Shown: one piece after another, positions 30,890-40,711 of the stretch
Layout: every line of letters starts with the position of its first letter
Position numbering within the stretch: the stretch's first letter is position 1
Assembly: GCA_023259065.1 (NCBI GenBank)
Contig: JAHFQY010000017.1
Span: 1,824 to 50,071 of the forward strand
Reading direction: 5' to 3'
Source of the DNA: Nitrosomonadales bacterium
Lineage (GTDB): Bacteria > Pseudomonadota > Gammaproteobacteria > Burkholderiales > Gallionellaceae
DNA length: 48,248 nt
Program-made: the position numbers and the translations under genes
The notes under the pieces: generated by a model
What the model saw: the letters and a program-made list of their open reading frames with translations, nothing else
Told to the model about the DNA's origin: nothing
The model's database searches: none

Positions 30890-31984
30890 TTACTCCAGCA
30901 CCAATCGCGCCACCTCAACAGAAGTATGCGGCACCAGATTGATCTCTTTCCCATTGTAAAAAAGGTGGACACCACTGGCGTGCCCAATCACGACAGATAT
31001 CGGTGCCGTGCCAGAGAGGCGCACCAGGCTGCCGGCATGATTCATTTTAGACAGCATTATTTTCCCGCTGGCATCCTTGACATCCACCCATGAATCCTCA
31101 TCAAACACCAGGCGCAACGCAGCAAGCTCTGCAACTCCATTGCCAGGCTTGGGAGGTTTGGCAGCCTGTTCCTTGGCCAGCTGTTCCTTGGCCAGCTGTT
31201 CCTTGGCCAACTGTTTTTTGGCTGCTCGCTCCTTGGCTGCCTGTTCCTTTAGCATCTGTTCCTGTGCAGCCTGTTCTTTGGCCGCCACCTTGGCTGCCAC
31301 TTTCTTTGCAGCCAGATCCTGCGCCACCTGCTCCTTGATCATCTTCTCTTTGGCTAACTGTTCTTTCTTGTCAGCACCTGGCGCTGGCGGGGTTTTCATC
31401 ATTAACGAAGTATCTTGTGCCACCGGCTTGGCCACAACTGCCGGCGCGACCTCCTGTGCTGAGGGTAGAGCAGCGGCCACCGGGGCAGACGCTGCGGCAG
31501 GCAATTCCAGCACTTCCACATTGGTCTGGGCAGCAATTTTTGCAGGCTCTGGCGCACTATCGTGCATGCGTGAAAAAACAATCAACACCAGGGCAATCAC
31601 CAGGCCTCCGGCAAGCCAGGCAATATTGGAGCGACGCGACGTCAATACGGATGGGAAAGGCACTTCTACCTGCTTGCTCTCTGACACCGCAGCTGCCTGC
31701 AAATGCGTTTGCGGCAACGCAGCCAGCAATGGCGTCGGATCAATTTCAAGCAGACGCGCATAACTGCGCACAAAACCGCGCACAAAAGTGGCTTCAGGCA
31801 AATGAGCAAAATCATCTGCTTCCATTGCTTCAATTTGGCGTGGTGCAAATTTAATTCGATTTGCCACATCAGCGACGCTCAGGCCAAGCTGCTCGCGTGC
31901 CTCACGCAACGCTCCCCCAATACTGAATGGTTGTGCAACTGCAACACCTTCATCTGCCACCTGATTATCTGTCTGATTATCCAT
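30890..31984 (-). CDS. rodZ: RodZ-like helix-turn-helix membrane protein
   Basis: A 364-residue protein with an N-terminal XRE-type helix-turn-helix (about 24-80: [34 protein letters not shown]), a membrane helix (120-138) and a periplasmic tail. In other bacteria RodZ links MreB to the wall machinery. Between the helix and the C-terminal beta domain (DUF4115, [18 protein letters not shown]) lies a Lys/Ala/Glu/Gln-rich repeat tract ([18 protein letters not shown]). The DNA of this tract contains three tandem 15-bp units. It starts 1 bp after pilW and ends 2 bp before ispG. Confidence 0.9.
   Translation of the reverse strand: MDNQTDNQVADEGVAVAQPFSIGGALREAREQLGLSVADVANRIKFAPRQIEAMEADDFAHLPEATFVRGFVRSYARLLEIDPTPLLAALPQTHLQAAAVSESKQVEVPFPSVLTSRRSNIAWLAGGLVIALVLIVFSRMHDSAPEPAKIAAQTNVEVLELPAAASAPVAAALPSAQEVAPAVVAKPVAQDTSLMMKTPPAPGADKKEQLAKEKMIKEQVAQDLAAKKVAAKVAAKEQAAQEQMLKEQAAKERAAKKQLAKEQLAKEQLAKEQAAKPPKPGNGVAELAALRLVFDEDSWVDVKDASGKIMLSKMNHAGSLVRLSGTAPISVVIGHASGVHLFYNGKEINLVPHTSVEVARLVLE
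31166..31210. repeat. Three tandem 15-bp units inside rodZ
   Basis: CTGTTCCTTGGCCAG (31166-31180) is repeated at 31181 and 31196, the last copy with one change, and decays into related units on the right. It encodes the LAKEQ pentapeptide on the - strand. Copy-number change would keep the frame. Confidence 0.85.
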
Positions 31985-32743
31985 TTATTCACCACTCAAC
32001 ATTAATTGTGTTTCCCGTGAATCAGGAAAGCGTTTACGCAATTGCACCTTGTAGCTGGCCTCGGAGTTACGATCACCCATTTTGCGTTCGATGCGAATAG
32101 CCAATAACAGATTGGCCGCAGTTAACTCCGCCCCTCCTTGAGTAAAGCGCAAGAAATATGATTTTGCGCCAGCATAATCGGCTTTTGCAAAACTAAGCTC
32201 TGCCATACCCAGCAGTGCTTCAGGCATTTTTGGCTGCATGATAAGTGCGCGTTTCAAATATCCTTCCGCCTCGCTCATCTTGCCAGCCTTCTTGGAACAC
32301 AAGCCCGCATTCAGAAATGCCTTTTCAGGCGTGGCATAGAGCGGGTTTTTTACTGCAGCCATGAATTGCTTTACCGACTCCATCTCGCGGCCGCGCTGAC
32401 ATAGAAACCAACCGTAATTGTTATGCGCCGCAGAACTATTTTCATCAAGATCAAGACTGTGTTTAAAATCGCGTTCGGCCTGCTCATCTTCGAGCAAAGC
32501 CATGTTGACCAAGCCACGTACACTATACGCGGGGGCATAATCGCTATCTTTCTTCAGTGCTATCGCCAACTCCTCCAGTGCAAAACCATATTTCGCCCTT
32601 TCGTAATACATCCCGGCAAGTTCAGTATGTATCTTGGCACTCTCCTGAGCACGTGAAGGATCTTGTTGCACACCATTACCTCCATCACGCGAAGCACACC
32701 CGATGAGCAACAAAGTCAGCAAACAGTAACTCAACAATCTCAT
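31985..32743 (-). CDS. pilW: Type IV pilus pilotin PilW/PilF (TPR lipoprotein)
   Basis: A 252-residue lipoprotein; the lipobox is LLIGC with Cys 16. The mature protein is a TPR superhelix ([58 protein letters not shown]). PilW/PilF escorts the PilQ secretin to the outer membrane. The chosen ATG overlaps the rlmN stop by 4 bp (ATGA) and gives the signal peptide; an upstream in-frame extension would read into rlmN. Confidence 0.93.
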   Translation of the reverse strand: MRLLSYCLLTLLLIGCASRDGGNGVQQDPSRAQESAKIHTELAGMYYERAKYGFALEELAIALKKDSDYAPAYSVRGLVNMALLEDEQAERDFKHSLDLDENSSAAHNNYGWFLCQRGREMESVKQFMAAVKNPLYATPEKAFLNAGLCSKKAGKMSEAEGYLKRALIMQPKMPEALLGMAELSFAKADYAGAKSYFLRFTQGGAELTAANLLLAIRIERKMGDRNSEASYKVQLRKRFPDSRETQLMLSGE

Positions 32744-33822
32744 GAACGCACCTCTATCAAACGACCTGTTCTCTTGGTCTTGTCCTGCACCTGCCCGGCC
32801 AACTGGCCGCACGCTGCCGCAATATCATCCCCGCGAGTCTTGCGCACCGTAGTGACAATGTCCGCCTGCATCAACACATCGCGGAAGCGACGCACGTTTT
32901 CAGCATTGGAACGGCGGTATGGTGCCAGGGGAAAAGGATTAAACGGGATCAGGTTGAATTTGCACGGTGTGTCGCGCACCAGGGCAATCAACTCACGCGC
33001 ATATTGCACACTGTCATTCACGCCTTCCAGCATGACATACTCAAACGTAATGAAATCGCGCGGGGCTTTTTCCAGGTAACGCTGGCATGCCGCAAGCAAC
33101 TGGCGCAGCGGATACTTCTGGTTCACCGGCACCAGCACATTGCGCAGATCGTCATTCGGCGCGTGCAACGATACAGCCAGCGCCACCGGACACTCATCAC
33201 GCAGGCGATCCATGGCGGGCACGATACCCGAGGTGGACACCGTCACACGGCGGCGCGACAAGCCATAGGCATTGTCATCCAGCATCAGGCGCAGCGCCGT
33301 CACCGTGTTGTCGAAATTCAGCAGCGGCTCACCCATGCCCATCATCACCACATTGCTGATCGGCCAATTACCCTCGTCATTCTTGCCTATCTGGCGATTT
33401 GCCCACCACAACTGGCCGATGATTTCGGACACGCTCAGGTTACGGTTGAACCCCTGCTTGCCGGTGGAGCAGAAGGCACAATCCAGCGCACAGCCAGCCT
33501 GGCTGGAAATGCACAGCGTGCCACGATCCGTCTCGGGAATGAACACCGTTTCAACAGCATTGCCGGTACCCACATTGAGCAACCATTTGCGCGTGCCGTC
33601 TTCGGAAATCTCCTCGCGCACCACTTCAGGCGAAAGCACGCATGCCTCGGCTTGCAGCTTGCTGCGCAAGGAAGCGGCGATGTCAGTCATCGCCGCGAAA
33701 TCTGGCTCCCCAATTTTGTGCATCCAGCGCAACACCTGGCGCGCACGGAAAGGCTTCTCGCCCCGTTCCGCGAACCATGCAGCGAGCTGTTGCGCATCAA
33801 AATTGAGGAGGTTTTCTGCCAT
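32740..33822 (-). CDS. rlmN: Dual-specificity RNA methyltransferase RlmN
   Basis: A 360-residue radical-SAM enzyme that methylates C2 of A2503 in 23S rRNA and A37 of some tRNAs. The cluster motif CALDCAFC (C111, C115, C118) and the second catalytic cysteine near the C-terminus (C338 in AAACGQLAG) are present. [13 protein letters not shown] and [12 protein letters not shown] are also typical. It follows ndk by 15 bp. Confidence 0.98.
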   Translation of the reverse strand: MAENLLNFDAQQLAAWFAERGEKPFRARQVLRWMHKIGEPDFAAMTDIAASLRSKLQAEACVLSPEVVREEISEDGTRKWLLNVGTGNAVETVFIPETDRGTLCISSQAGCALDCAFCSTGKQGFNRNLSVSEIIGQLWWANRQIGKNDEGNWPISNVVMMGMGEPLLNFDNTVTALRLMLDDNAYGLSRRRVTVSTSGIVPAMDRLRDECPVALAVSLHAPNDDLRNVLVPVNQKYPLRQLLAACQRYLEKAPRDFITFEYVMLEGVNDSVQYARELIALVRDTPCKFNLIPFNPFPLAPYRRSNAENVRRFRDVLMQADIVTTVRKTRGDDIAAACGQLAGQVQDKTKRTGRLIEVRS

Positions 33823-33837
33823 TGCTAATTAAATAAA

Positions 33838-34263
33838 TTAACGGGAATAAACATTCATGCTGGGAAAGTAGTAAGCGATTTCAACAGCAGCTGTTTCAGC
33901 CGCGTCAGAACCGTGTACTGCGTTCGCATCGATGCTGTCGGCAAAATCGGCGCGAATGGTGCCTTTTTCAGCTTTCTTCGGGTCTGTAGCACCCATCAGG
34001 TCACGGTTCTTCAGAATCGCGCCCTCGCCTTCCAGCACCTGCACCATCACCGGGCCGGAGATCATGAAATCCACCAGATCCTTGAAGAAAGGACGTGCGC
34101 GGTGCACAGCGTAAAAACCTTCTGCTTCGGCGCGTGACAAATGCATCATGCGTGCGGCGATCACCTTCAGGCCTGCGCCTTCAAAACGGGAGTAAATCTG
34201 GCCAATCACATTCTTGGCAACGGCATCAGGTTTGATAATCGACAGGGTACGTTCTACGGCCAT
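33838..34263 (-). CDS. ndk: Nucleoside diphosphate kinase
   Basis: A 141-residue enzyme exchanging phosphate between nucleoside tri- and diphosphates. It begins [18 protein letters not shown]; the active-site His is H117 in NAVHGSD. The start at 34263 is the family start with GGAG about 9 bp upstream; a 6-residue longer frame is not needed. It is the first gene of the long (-) strand block; a promoter lies 48 bp upstream. Confidence 0.97.
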   Translation of the reverse strand: MAVERTLSIIKPDAVAKNVIGQIYSRFEGAGLKVIAARMMHLSRAEAEGFYAVHRARPFFKDLVDFMISGPVMVQVLEGEGAILKNRDLMGATDPKKAEKGTIRADFADSIDANAVHGSDAAETAAVEIAYYFPSMNVYSR

Positions 34264-34310
34264 GTTACATTCTCCAGACAAAATTAAAGTTGATCAAAAG
34301 TTGACCCGGC

Positions 34311-34339
34311 ATTTTAACAGGCTTTGACACATATGTCGC
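34311..34339 (-). promoter_or_regulatory. Promoter of ndk and the following operon
   Basis: On the - strand, GCGACA (34339-34334) is followed by a 17-bp spacer and TAAAAT (34316-34311). Transcription would begin near 34304. Fit is moderate (4 of 6 and 5 of 6 bases). Confidence 0.5.
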
Positions 34340-34358
34340 TGATCCCATGGGGATCAGC
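34338..34358. terminator. Hairpin after dctM, overlapping the ndk -35 region
   Basis: The arms GCTGATCCC (34338-34346) and GGGATCAGC (34350-34358) pair perfectly around ATG. There is no T-run, so if it ends the dct transcript it would be an atypical or Rho-assisted terminator. Confidence 0.4.
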
Positions 34359-34381
34359 GCTGAAGTGGCGCAGTGGCGCTC

Positions 34382-35671
34382 TCAGGAAGGAATGCCATAA
34401 AGCAGGCGGGGCAGCCACAGGGCAATCTGCGGCACGTAAGTCACCAGGATCAGGATAGCCGTCACCACCAGTATCCACGGGGCTGCCGCCACCGTCACCT
34501 CGGTCAGGCCCATACGTGCCAGGCCACTGGCCACATACAGGTTCAGCCCCACCGGCGGCGTGATCATGCCCAGCTCCATGTTGATGGTCATTATGATCCC
34601 CAGATGAATCGGGTCTATGCCCAGCCTTATCGCTACCGGCAGGAAAATGGGCGCGAGGATAAGAATGATGGAGCTGGGCTCCATAAAGTCCCCGGCAAAG
34701 AACAACAGCACGTTAACAAACAGCAGAAACATCCATGGCGTCAGCCCCTGCTCGATAATCCACTGCGCCAGATGCTGCGGGATATTTTCACTGGTGAGCA
34801 AAAACGAGAACAGGATGGCATTGGTGATGATGTACAGCAGCATCGCACTCATGTTGGCCGACTCGCGCAGCACCCGTGGCACATCGCGCAATTTCAGGTC
34901 ACCGTAGATAAACACCGCCACCACAAAGGCATATACCGCGCTGACTGCCGCAGCCTCGGTAGGCGTGAAGATGCCACCGTAAATGCCGCCTATCACAATC
35001 ACCACGATGAACAAGCCCCACACCGAATCGCGGAATGCCTGCCAGATTTCGCGCAAACTGGCACGCGGCAGGGTGGGATAAGCATGCTTTTTCGCCACCC
35101 GCCAGGTCACCAGCATCAGTGTGGCCGCCATCAGCACACCCGGCACAAGGCCGGCAATAAACAACTGCCCCACGCTGGTATTGGTGCTCACCGCATAGAT
35201 AATCATCACAATGGAGGGCGGAATCAGGATGCCGATACCACCCGAAGTCGCCAGCACGCCCACTGCAAACTTCTTCGGATAGCCCTGCTTCACCATCGCC
35301 GGAATCATGATGGAGCCTATCGCCACCACCGTGGCCGGGCTGGAGCCCGACAAGGCGGCAAAGAAGGCGCACGACAATACCGCCGCCAAGGCCAAGCCAC
35401 CGTGCATGGAGCCAACCAGCGTGGTGGCAAAACGCACAATGCGCGTGGCCACCCCGCCGGTCGTCAGGAACGTGCCGGACAGGATGAAAAACGGAATGGC
35501 CATGATGGCAAACTGATCCAGCCCGGTAAACAATCGCTGCGACACGATTTCCACCGGAATGCTGGAAAAGAAATACAGGAAAGCCAGCACCGACATGCCC
35601 AGCGCAATCGAAATGGGCATGCCGGTCAGCAGCAATACCACCAGCAGCGCGAAGATGATCAGCGAATTCAT
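34382..35671 (-). CDS. dctM: TRAP transporter large permease DctM
   Basis: A 429-residue integral membrane protein with about 12 helices, the ion-coupled channel subunit of a TRAP transporter. Family sequences are VVLLLTGMPISIALGMSVLA at the start, FILSGTFLTTGGVATRIVRF, SSPATVVAIGSIMIPAMVKQ and GGIGILIPPSIVMIIYAVST. The second half contains LAPIFLPVAIRLGIDPIHLG and ITPPVGLNLYVASG, usual near the end. The start overlaps the dctQ stop by 4 bp. Confidence 0.96.
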   Translation of the reverse strand: MNSLIIFALLVVLLLTGMPISIALGMSVLAFLYFFSSIPVEIVSQRLFTGLDQFAIMAIPFFILSGTFLTTGGVATRIVRFATTLVGSMHGGLALAAVLSCAFFAALSGSSPATVVAIGSIMIPAMVKQGYPKKFAVGVLATSGGIGILIPPSIVMIIYAVSTNTSVGQLFIAGLVPGVLMAATLMLVTWRVAKKHAYPTLPRASLREIWQAFRDSVWGLFIVVIVIGGIYGGIFTPTEAAAVSAVYAFVVAVFIYGDLKLRDVPRVLRESANMSAMLLYIITNAILFSFLLTSENIPQHLAQWIIEQGLTPWMFLLFVNVLLFFAGDFMEPSSIILILAPIFLPVAIRLGIDPIHLGIIMTINMELGMITPPVGLNLYVASGLARMGLTEVTVAAAPWILVVTAILILVTYVPQIALWLPRLLYGIPS

Positions 35672-36204
35672 GCCACCACCTCCGCATCACCGTAACTGTG
35701 TACGGGCAGCTTGCCGGTCTTGATGTAATGCACAAGCACCTGCAGGAAGCGATAACACATCAACGAGGAGCCCAGCGGAATGGCGAGGTAGATAATCCAC
35801 ATCGGCATCTCCAGATCAGGCGACACCTGCCCCACGCTGTAAATGAAATACACGAACTTCCCCCCCAGCAGGGCGATGACGGTAGTGAAAAATGCGCCAC
35901 AGCCCAGGCTGAGAATGACAAAGAAGCGCTGCTGGTGCGGCGGCAAGCTGCGTACCAGCACATCCACCCCCACATGTATGCCGGTACGCACCCCATAGGC
36001 CGCGCCAAACTTGGCCATCCAGATAAACAGGTAAATGCACAACTCCTGCGCCCAGCTCACGCTGATGTGGCGCGTGTACTCCCACAACCACGGAATACCG
36101 GAGGTATAGCGGTGCGCCACGGCAAAAAAAATCACCAGCGTAGCCAGCCCCATAAAAGTGGCAATCAACCCCTCTTCAAGATGATTCAGCACACGATTGA
36201 ACAT
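35668..36204 (-). CDS. dctQ: TRAP transporter small permease DctQ
   Basis: A 178-residue protein with four membrane helices: about residues 12-32, 48-68, 88-108 and 128-148. The motif ISVSWAQELCIYLFIWMAKF and the loop AYGVRTGIHVGVDVLVRSLP are typical. It pairs with DctM. A terminator stands in the gap between it and dctP. Confidence 0.94.
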   Translation of the reverse strand: MFNRVLNHLEEGLIATFMGLATLVIFFAVAHRYTSGIPWLWEYTRHISVSWAQELCIYLFIWMAKFGAAYGVRTGIHVGVDVLVRSLPPHQQRFFVILSLGCGAFFTTVIALLGGKFVYFIYSVGQVSPDLEMPMWIIYLAIPLGSSLMCYRFLQVLVHYIKTGKLPVHSYGDAEVVA

Positions 36205-36225
36205 AAGAAACCCTCCGCTACCGAT

Positions 36226-36250
36226 AAAAAACCCCGGTCATGCCGGGGTT
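36226..36250 (-). terminator. Rho-independent terminator between dctP and dctQ
   Basis: On the - strand, AACCCCGG (36250-36243), a 5-nt loop and CCGGGGTT (36237-36230) are followed by TTTT. It lies 8 bp after the dctP stop, within the 53-bp gap before dctQ. It would cut most transcripts after dctP and let only a fraction continue into the permease genes. Confidence 0.85.
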
Positions 36251-36257
36251 GTGGGGA

Positions 36258-37304
36258 TTATTTCTTTTTGCCTGCCTTGGTTGCGGGCTTGTCTTTCGCC
36301 GCCTGATTTTCCTTTGCAACCTGCGCGGCAATGTCATAGACCGCCTGCAGATTCTCCTTGCCTACCACTCCCTCAAACTCGGCATGAACCGGCATCAGGG
36401 TTTTCATCCATTCAGCGCGCTCGCTGTCACTCAGGGTATAAACCTCTGTGGTCTTGGCGGCGCGTATCCTGGCCAATGAGTCGGCATTTTCCTGCTCGGC
36501 AATACTGCGCTCGTACAGCGTAGCCTCTTTCATTGCCTGGGACAGCAAACTACGCTGCTCCGCAGTGAGCCCCTCCCAGAATTTCTTGTTGGTAATCACC
36601 GCATAGCCCAGATAGCCATGATCAGACAAGGTCATATGCTTCTGCACCTCATGCATCTTCTGTGTATAAATATTCGACAGCGGATTCTCGGTGCCGTCCA
36701 CCACACCCTGTTGCAGGGCCGTATACACCTCGCTGAACGCCATCACCTGGGGCATCGCGCCCAGCGCCTTCATCTGCGCATCCAGCGCCTTGGATGACTG
36801 AATGCGCATTTTCAGGCCCTTGAAATCAGCCACATTATGCATGGGCTTGTTGGCCGTCATCTGCTTGAAGCCATTGTCCCAGAACGCCAGCCCGACGATG
36901 CCCTTGCCATCCAGCTTGTCAAACAAGCGCTTGCCCACGGCGCCATCCATGGTGCGATACAGCGTTTCCTTGTTGGGGAAAATAAACGGCAAGTCAAACA
37001 ACTCGAATTCACGCGCGCCCAGCGGGCCAAATTTCGCCATCGATGGCGCCAGCAGTTGCACCGCCCCCAGCTGCAACGCCTCCAGCTCCTCCCTGTCCTT
37101 GTACAACTGGCTGTTCGGGTAAATCTCGACCTTCATCGCGCCCTTGCTGCGCTCTTCCACCATTTGCTTGAATTTCTCGGCAGCTTTGCCCTTGGGCGTA
37201 TCAGGGGCCACAACATGGCTGAACTTGATAACAACCGGATCAGCCATCACCATGGCAGAAAGCGACAACAACAGAACACCCAGCAAGACACTAATTTTTT
37301 TCAT
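36258..37304 (-). CDS. dctP: TRAP substrate-binding protein DctP
   Basis: A 348-residue periplasmic binding protein. The start at 37304 (MKKISVLLGVLLLSLSAMVM) gives a signal peptide cut near MA-DPVV, with a GGAG ribosome site. DctP-family stretches are IKFSHVVAPDTPKGKAAEKF, LPFIFPNKETLYRTMDG, FKGLKMRIQSSKALDAQMK (the substrate-binding Arg) and GVVDGTENPLSNIYTQKM. The likely ligand is a C4-dicarboxylate, by similarity to DctP of Rhodobacter; this is family inference. The C-terminus carries a Lys-rich extension (NQAAKDKPATKAGKKK). Confidence 0.93.
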   Translation of the reverse strand: MKKISVLLGVLLLSLSAMVMADPVVIKFSHVVAPDTPKGKAAEKFKQMVEERSKGAMKVEIYPNSQLYKDREELEALQLGAVQLLAPSMAKFGPLGAREFELFDLPFIFPNKETLYRTMDGAVGKRLFDKLDGKGIVGLAFWDNGFKQMTANKPMHNVADFKGLKMRIQSSKALDAQMKALGAMPQVMAFSEVYTALQQGVVDGTENPLSNIYTQKMHEVQKHMTLSDHGYLGYAVITNKKFWEGLTAEQRSLLSQAMKEATLYERSIAEQENADSLARIRAAKTTEVYTLSDSERAEWMKTLMPVHAEFEGVVGKENLQAVYDIAAQVAKENQAAKDKPATKAGKKK

Positions 37305-37364
37305 GGCTTCCACTCCTCTGAGTTGATCAACAAATCCGGCCGGCATTCCACCGAGTTGACGCAC

Positions 37365-37394
37365 ATCATAGAGCAATAATTCCGCAATGACCAA
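37365..37394 (-). promoter_or_regulatory. Possible promoter of the dct operon
   Basis: On the - strand, TTGGTC (37394-37389), an 18-bp spacer and TATGAT (37370-37365) lie about 60 bp before the dctP ATG. The rest of 37305-37591 shows no supported gene. Confidence 0.45.
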
Positions 37395-37591
37395 TAGCTT
37401 GAAACCCATTGCAAACAGATGGGGCAACTGCCCTCTTTACTGGCATCTCAGGCATGCATGGGAAGCAACATATAAAGGCAGGAAGCAAGCTCAGAAGCAG
37501 CGACTTGTCCGCTTGCGGGCCTGGTCAAATGGCTGGTCGTTTTATCAGGTGGAAATGACGGCATATATGTCGTGAATTACAGAAACACCTA

Positions 37592-38953
37592 TCACCTCTC
37601 CAGCATCCCGTTGATCGCCACCACATCTGCCTCGCTCAGCACACCGGCTGCCGCCTTGAGCTTCAACCCCTGCAACAGAGTGTCATAGCGAGCCTTCACC
37701 AGGTCGCGCCTGGAGGCAAACAGTTGTTGCTGGGCATTGAGCACGTCGCTGTTGATGCGTATGCCCAGTTTGTAACCGGCCTGGTTGCCCTTCACCGAGC
37801 TTTCGCCTGACTCCACCGCGGAGCGCAGCGCCCCGGTTTGCGCCAAACCGTTGATGATGCCGGCATAGGCTTGCCTGGCGTCCGAGCCTGCCTTGCGGCG
37901 CGTCTCTTCCAGCTGGGCGGAGAGTTTGTCGCGGTTAGAGTAAGCCTCGCGCAGGTGCGAGCTGCTGAGGCCGCCGGTGAAGATCGGCATGGAAAACTGA
38001 AACCCCACGGTGGCCGGGGTAATGCGGGTTTCCAGATCAGTCGGCAACGATGCGCTGCCGGAAGAATAATTGCTGCCATACGAGGCAACAAAGTCGAGCG
38101 TCCAGGTGAATTCCGCCTTGGTCTTGGTGACGGTAAAGCCGGCAGCCCTGAGGGCGGAGATTTGCGAACGCACCACAGGGTTGTTGTCCCTGGCCTGGCT
38201 GATCCAGGCCTTGGGGTCGGCAGGCTGGGGCTGCGGGGCCACCACCGTGGGCTGCAGGCTGGCCAGCTTGTCCAGCGGCTGGTTGGTAAGGCGCTCCAGC
38301 TCGGTTTGCTTGACCTCAAGATCGTTTTGCGCGGCGATAAGTTGCGCACGCGCCAGCTCTGCCTTGGATTTTGCCTCATGCGTATCTGTGATGCTCATGG
38401 TGCCCAGCTCATAGCCACGCCTGGCCGCGACACCCTGATCTTCCATCGCGCTCAGTTGCGCTTCGGCGCTGGCAACAGATTCCTGCGCCACCAGCACATC
38501 GAAATAAGCCTGTGCCACGCGCAGGATCATGTCTTGCTCGGCCTGGGCAAACTGGGCCTGGGCAGCTTCCACCTGCGCTTCGGATTCGTAGTAGGCGAGG
38601 ATGTTTTGCGGGCGCATGATGGGTTGGGTCAATTGCAGCGTCCAGTTCCACGCGCTGACATTGCGCTCAACCGCGGGTGCGCCGTTAAAGCTGGCTTGCG
38701 CCTGGGTGACGTTGTTGGAACCGTTCAGCACCACCGTGGGCAAATTGCCGGCGCGCGCCTGCGGTGATCTCTCCTGCGCCACTTCAAAGCCGTGGCGTGC
38801 CGCCTCGAAGGTGGCATCGTTGGCCAGTGCGAGGCGGTAGACTTCAAGCAGGTCCGCACCCTGTGCTGACAGGCAAGTACCGCCCAGCGTGATCACGGCA
38901 ACAGCCTGGCGTATGACAGACAGCACGTATTTGCTACTCAGCACGCACCTCAC
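37592..38953 (-). CDS. TolC-family outer-membrane protein of a type I secretion system
   Basis: A 453-residue outer-membrane factor. A signal peptide ends near SAQGA-DLLEVY. Two repeated halves carry the TolC pattern: LLEVYRLALANDATFEAARH at the start, QPIMRPQNILAY and QAYFDVLVAQESVASAEAQL, then QFSMPIFTGGLSSSHLREAY and YKLGIRINSDVLNAQQQLF. Position directly after hlyD on the same strand points to export of the RTX protein. The longest frame starts at a GTG (38953) that overlaps the hlyD stop (GTGA). A second GTG at 38944, better spaced from the AGGTGAGG upstream, is an alternative start. Confidence 0.93.
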   Translation of the reverse strand: MRCVLSSKYVLSVIRQAVAVITLGGTCLSAQGADLLEVYRLALANDATFEAARHGFEVAQERSPQARAGNLPTVVLNGSNNVTQAQASFNGAPAVERNVSAWNWTLQLTQPIMRPQNILAYYESEAQVEAAQAQFAQAEQDMILRVAQAYFDVLVAQESVASAEAQLSAMEDQGVAARRGYELGTMSITDTHEAKSKAELARAQLIAAQNDLEVKQTELERLTNQPLDKLASLQPTVVAPQPQPADPKAWISQARDNNPVVRSQISALRAAGFTVTKTKAEFTWTLDFVASYGSNYSSGSASLPTDLETRITPATVGFQFSMPIFTGGLSSSHLREAYSNRDKLSAQLEETRRKAGSDARQAYAGIINGLAQTGALRSAVESGESSVKGNQAGYKLGIRINSDVLNAQQQLFASRRDLVKARYDTLLQGLKLKAAAGVLSEADVVAINGMLER

Positions 38954-40317
38954 CTTTCATGCCCGCTTTCATCCAGCGTCTTGCTCACCGGTGAGAGCAG
39001 GTACTGCATGACGGTGCGGCTGCCCTGGTTGATCTCGGCCACGATTTGCATGCCGGGCACCAGTTTCATTTTGTGGCCATCTGCCTCCAGTGCCTGGCTG
39101 TCGAGTGCAATGAGTGCCTTGTAGTTGGAAGATTGCGCCTGCTGTTTGCCTTTGGATGAGCTACCGGCTTGCGCCCCCGCATTGTCTTCACTGGCATCCG
39201 GCCCGATATGGATCACCTCGCCATCGAGCATGCCGTATTTATCAAACGAGTAAGCGGCAACCTTGAGCTTCACCTTCTGCTGCAGGTGCACGAAACCAAC
39301 GTCGTCGTTCTTGACCATCACCTCGGCCACCAGCGGTTCGTTCTCGGGCACGATGGACAGCAGCACCGTGCCGGGCGAGACCACCGTGCCGGTGGTGTGG
39401 GTGGCCAGGTCCTTGACGATGCCGGCCTGCGAGGCTTTCAATTCAAGCAGGCCATTCTTGTATTCCTGCTTGACCCAGTCCTGTTGCAGCTTGCGGTGCT
39501 GGCCTTCCGCTTCCATCCTTTCATTCTGCAGGTCGCTGCGATATCTGGAGGTGATCTGGTCGGCCTGCTTCCTGGCCTGGTTGACCCCTGCCTCCAGACC
39601 GGCCACGGTGGATTCCTGGGCGCTCAAGTCCTGCGATTTCTCCAGGTACTCGCGTTGCTTGTCGCGCACCATCACCTGCGGCGCATACCCATCCTTGCCC
39701 ATATCGGCGTAGGCATCGGCCTGCTGCTTGAGAATGGGGGTGATCTGCTGCAGCTTGACCAGCACGGCACGGGCAGAGTCGTATTCGCGCTGCGATCTCT
39801 TTAACGCTTCCTGCGCCTGCCCCAGCGAATCAATGTAGGACTGGCGATGATCGCGATACTGGGCGCTGACCTGGCGGAACAGGTCATCCGCATCATTGGG
39901 CTTTCTGAGCAGCGGCCTGCCTCCCAGCTCCGCATCGATTCTGCGCAACTGCAAGGAGCGCAACCCCAGATCGTTGCCTATAGTCTTGGCATCCGCCTCG
40001 GCCAGCTTCATGTCCATGCGCATCAGTATCTGCCCGGCTTTCACCGCCTCGCCTTCCCTGACCAGAATTTCCTTGACGATACCGGCATCCGCAGGCTGCA
40101 CGATCTTGACGTAGGTCTGCGGAACCAGGCGCCCCTCGGCGCTGGCGACTATGGTCAGCTTGCCGAAGATGGCCCACACCAGCAGGATGACAAACAAGCT
40201 GCTCACCGTGTACATCACTGTACGCGGCAAACGCGCGGGGGGACTTTCCTGGATGGCCAGCAGCCCGGGGGCGAAGTCCAGGGCTTCCGGGGAGAGCACT
40301 GCAGGTTTACCAGTCAT
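38950..40317 (-). CDS. HlyD-family periplasmic adaptor of a type I secretion system
   Basis: A 455-residue membrane fusion protein. A cytosolic N-terminus (MTGKPAVLSPEALDFAPG), one membrane helix (about 34-54, VMYTVSSLFVILLVWAIFGK), a lipoyl half-motif (PQTYVKIVQPADAGIVKEIL), a long coiled-coil hairpin (about 110-280) and the second lipoyl half (KNGLLELKASQAGIVKDLAT) are followed by the beta-barrel and the typical VPGMQIVAEINQGSRTVMQYLLSPV end. It links an inner-membrane ABC exporter, not found in the window, to TolC. A strong GAGGAAA ribosome site precedes the ATG. Upstream is a TA module, then a diverged copy of this gene's own first 18 codons. Confidence 0.96.
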   Translation of the reverse strand: MTGKPAVLSPEALDFAPGLLAIQESPPARLPRTVMYTVSSLFVILLVWAIFGKLTIVASAEGRLVPQTYVKIVQPADAGIVKEILVREGEAVKAGQILMRMDMKLAEADAKTIGNDLGLRSLQLRRIDAELGGRPLLRKPNDADDLFRQVSAQYRDHRQSYIDSLGQAQEALKRSQREYDSARAVLVKLQQITPILKQQADAYADMGKDGYAPQVMVRDKQREYLEKSQDLSAQESTVAGLEAGVNQARKQADQITSRYRSDLQNERMEAEGQHRKLQQDWVKQEYKNGLLELKASQAGIVKDLATHTTGTVVSPGTVLLSIVPENEPLVAEVMVKNDDVGFVHLQQKVKLKVAAYSFDKYGMLDGEVIHIGPDASEDNAGAQAGSSSKGKQQAQSSNYKALIALDSQALEADGHKMKLVPGMQIVAEINQGSRTVMQYLLSPVSKTLDESGHER

Positions 40318-40387
40318 GACGTTTCCTCAGTATGGCGTTGATCAAAGATTGGCAACACTGCAATTGATTCGTATTGGGGCATATCAG

Positions 40388-40711
40388 TCAAAGAACAGCT
40401 TCCAGCCCTTTTCGTTCCAGAAGATTGAGCAACTTCAGAGATGGGCCGCTCGGATGCTTCTCGCCTATTTCCCATTTGCGCACTGTTGACAGGCTGGTGT
40501 TCAGAACTGCCGCAAGCACAGCTTGGCTCAACTGAAGATGATCGCGCAATGCGCGTATTTGCCTGCTGTCATATTCCGGCACTGGCTCCAGGCACAACAC
40601 GTCAAACTTGCGCATTTTGCGTTTATCAATGAAGCCCAAGCGATGCAGGTCGCTGGCCGTCTCGTGCACCGCTTCAAAAATACCGCTTTTAGCCTTGGCT
40701 TTTGTGGTCAT
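40388..40711 (-). CDS. NadS-type helix-turn-helix antitoxin
   Basis: A 107-residue XRE-type antitoxin starting at ATG 40711, chosen because GGAG stands just before it. The motif FDVLCLEPVPEYDSRQIRAL and the helix-turn-helix LSQAVLAAVLNTSLSTVRKW followed by EIGEKHPSGPSLKLLNLLER are typical of the NadS group, partners of RelE/HigB2-like toxins. It overlaps the toxin 3' end by 23 bp. It ends 70 bp before hlyD on the same strand. Confidence 0.92.
   Translation of the reverse strand: MTTKAKAKSGIFEAVHETASDLHRLGFIDKRKMRKFDVLCLEPVPEYDSRQIRALRDHLQLSQAVLAAVLNTSLSTVRKWEIGEKHPSGPSLKLLNLLERKGLEAVL

Noticed and set aside
37387-37575. 62-codon + strand ORF in the dctP-tolC gap
   Set aside because: It has no ribosome site or family pattern and lies over the likely dctP promoter.
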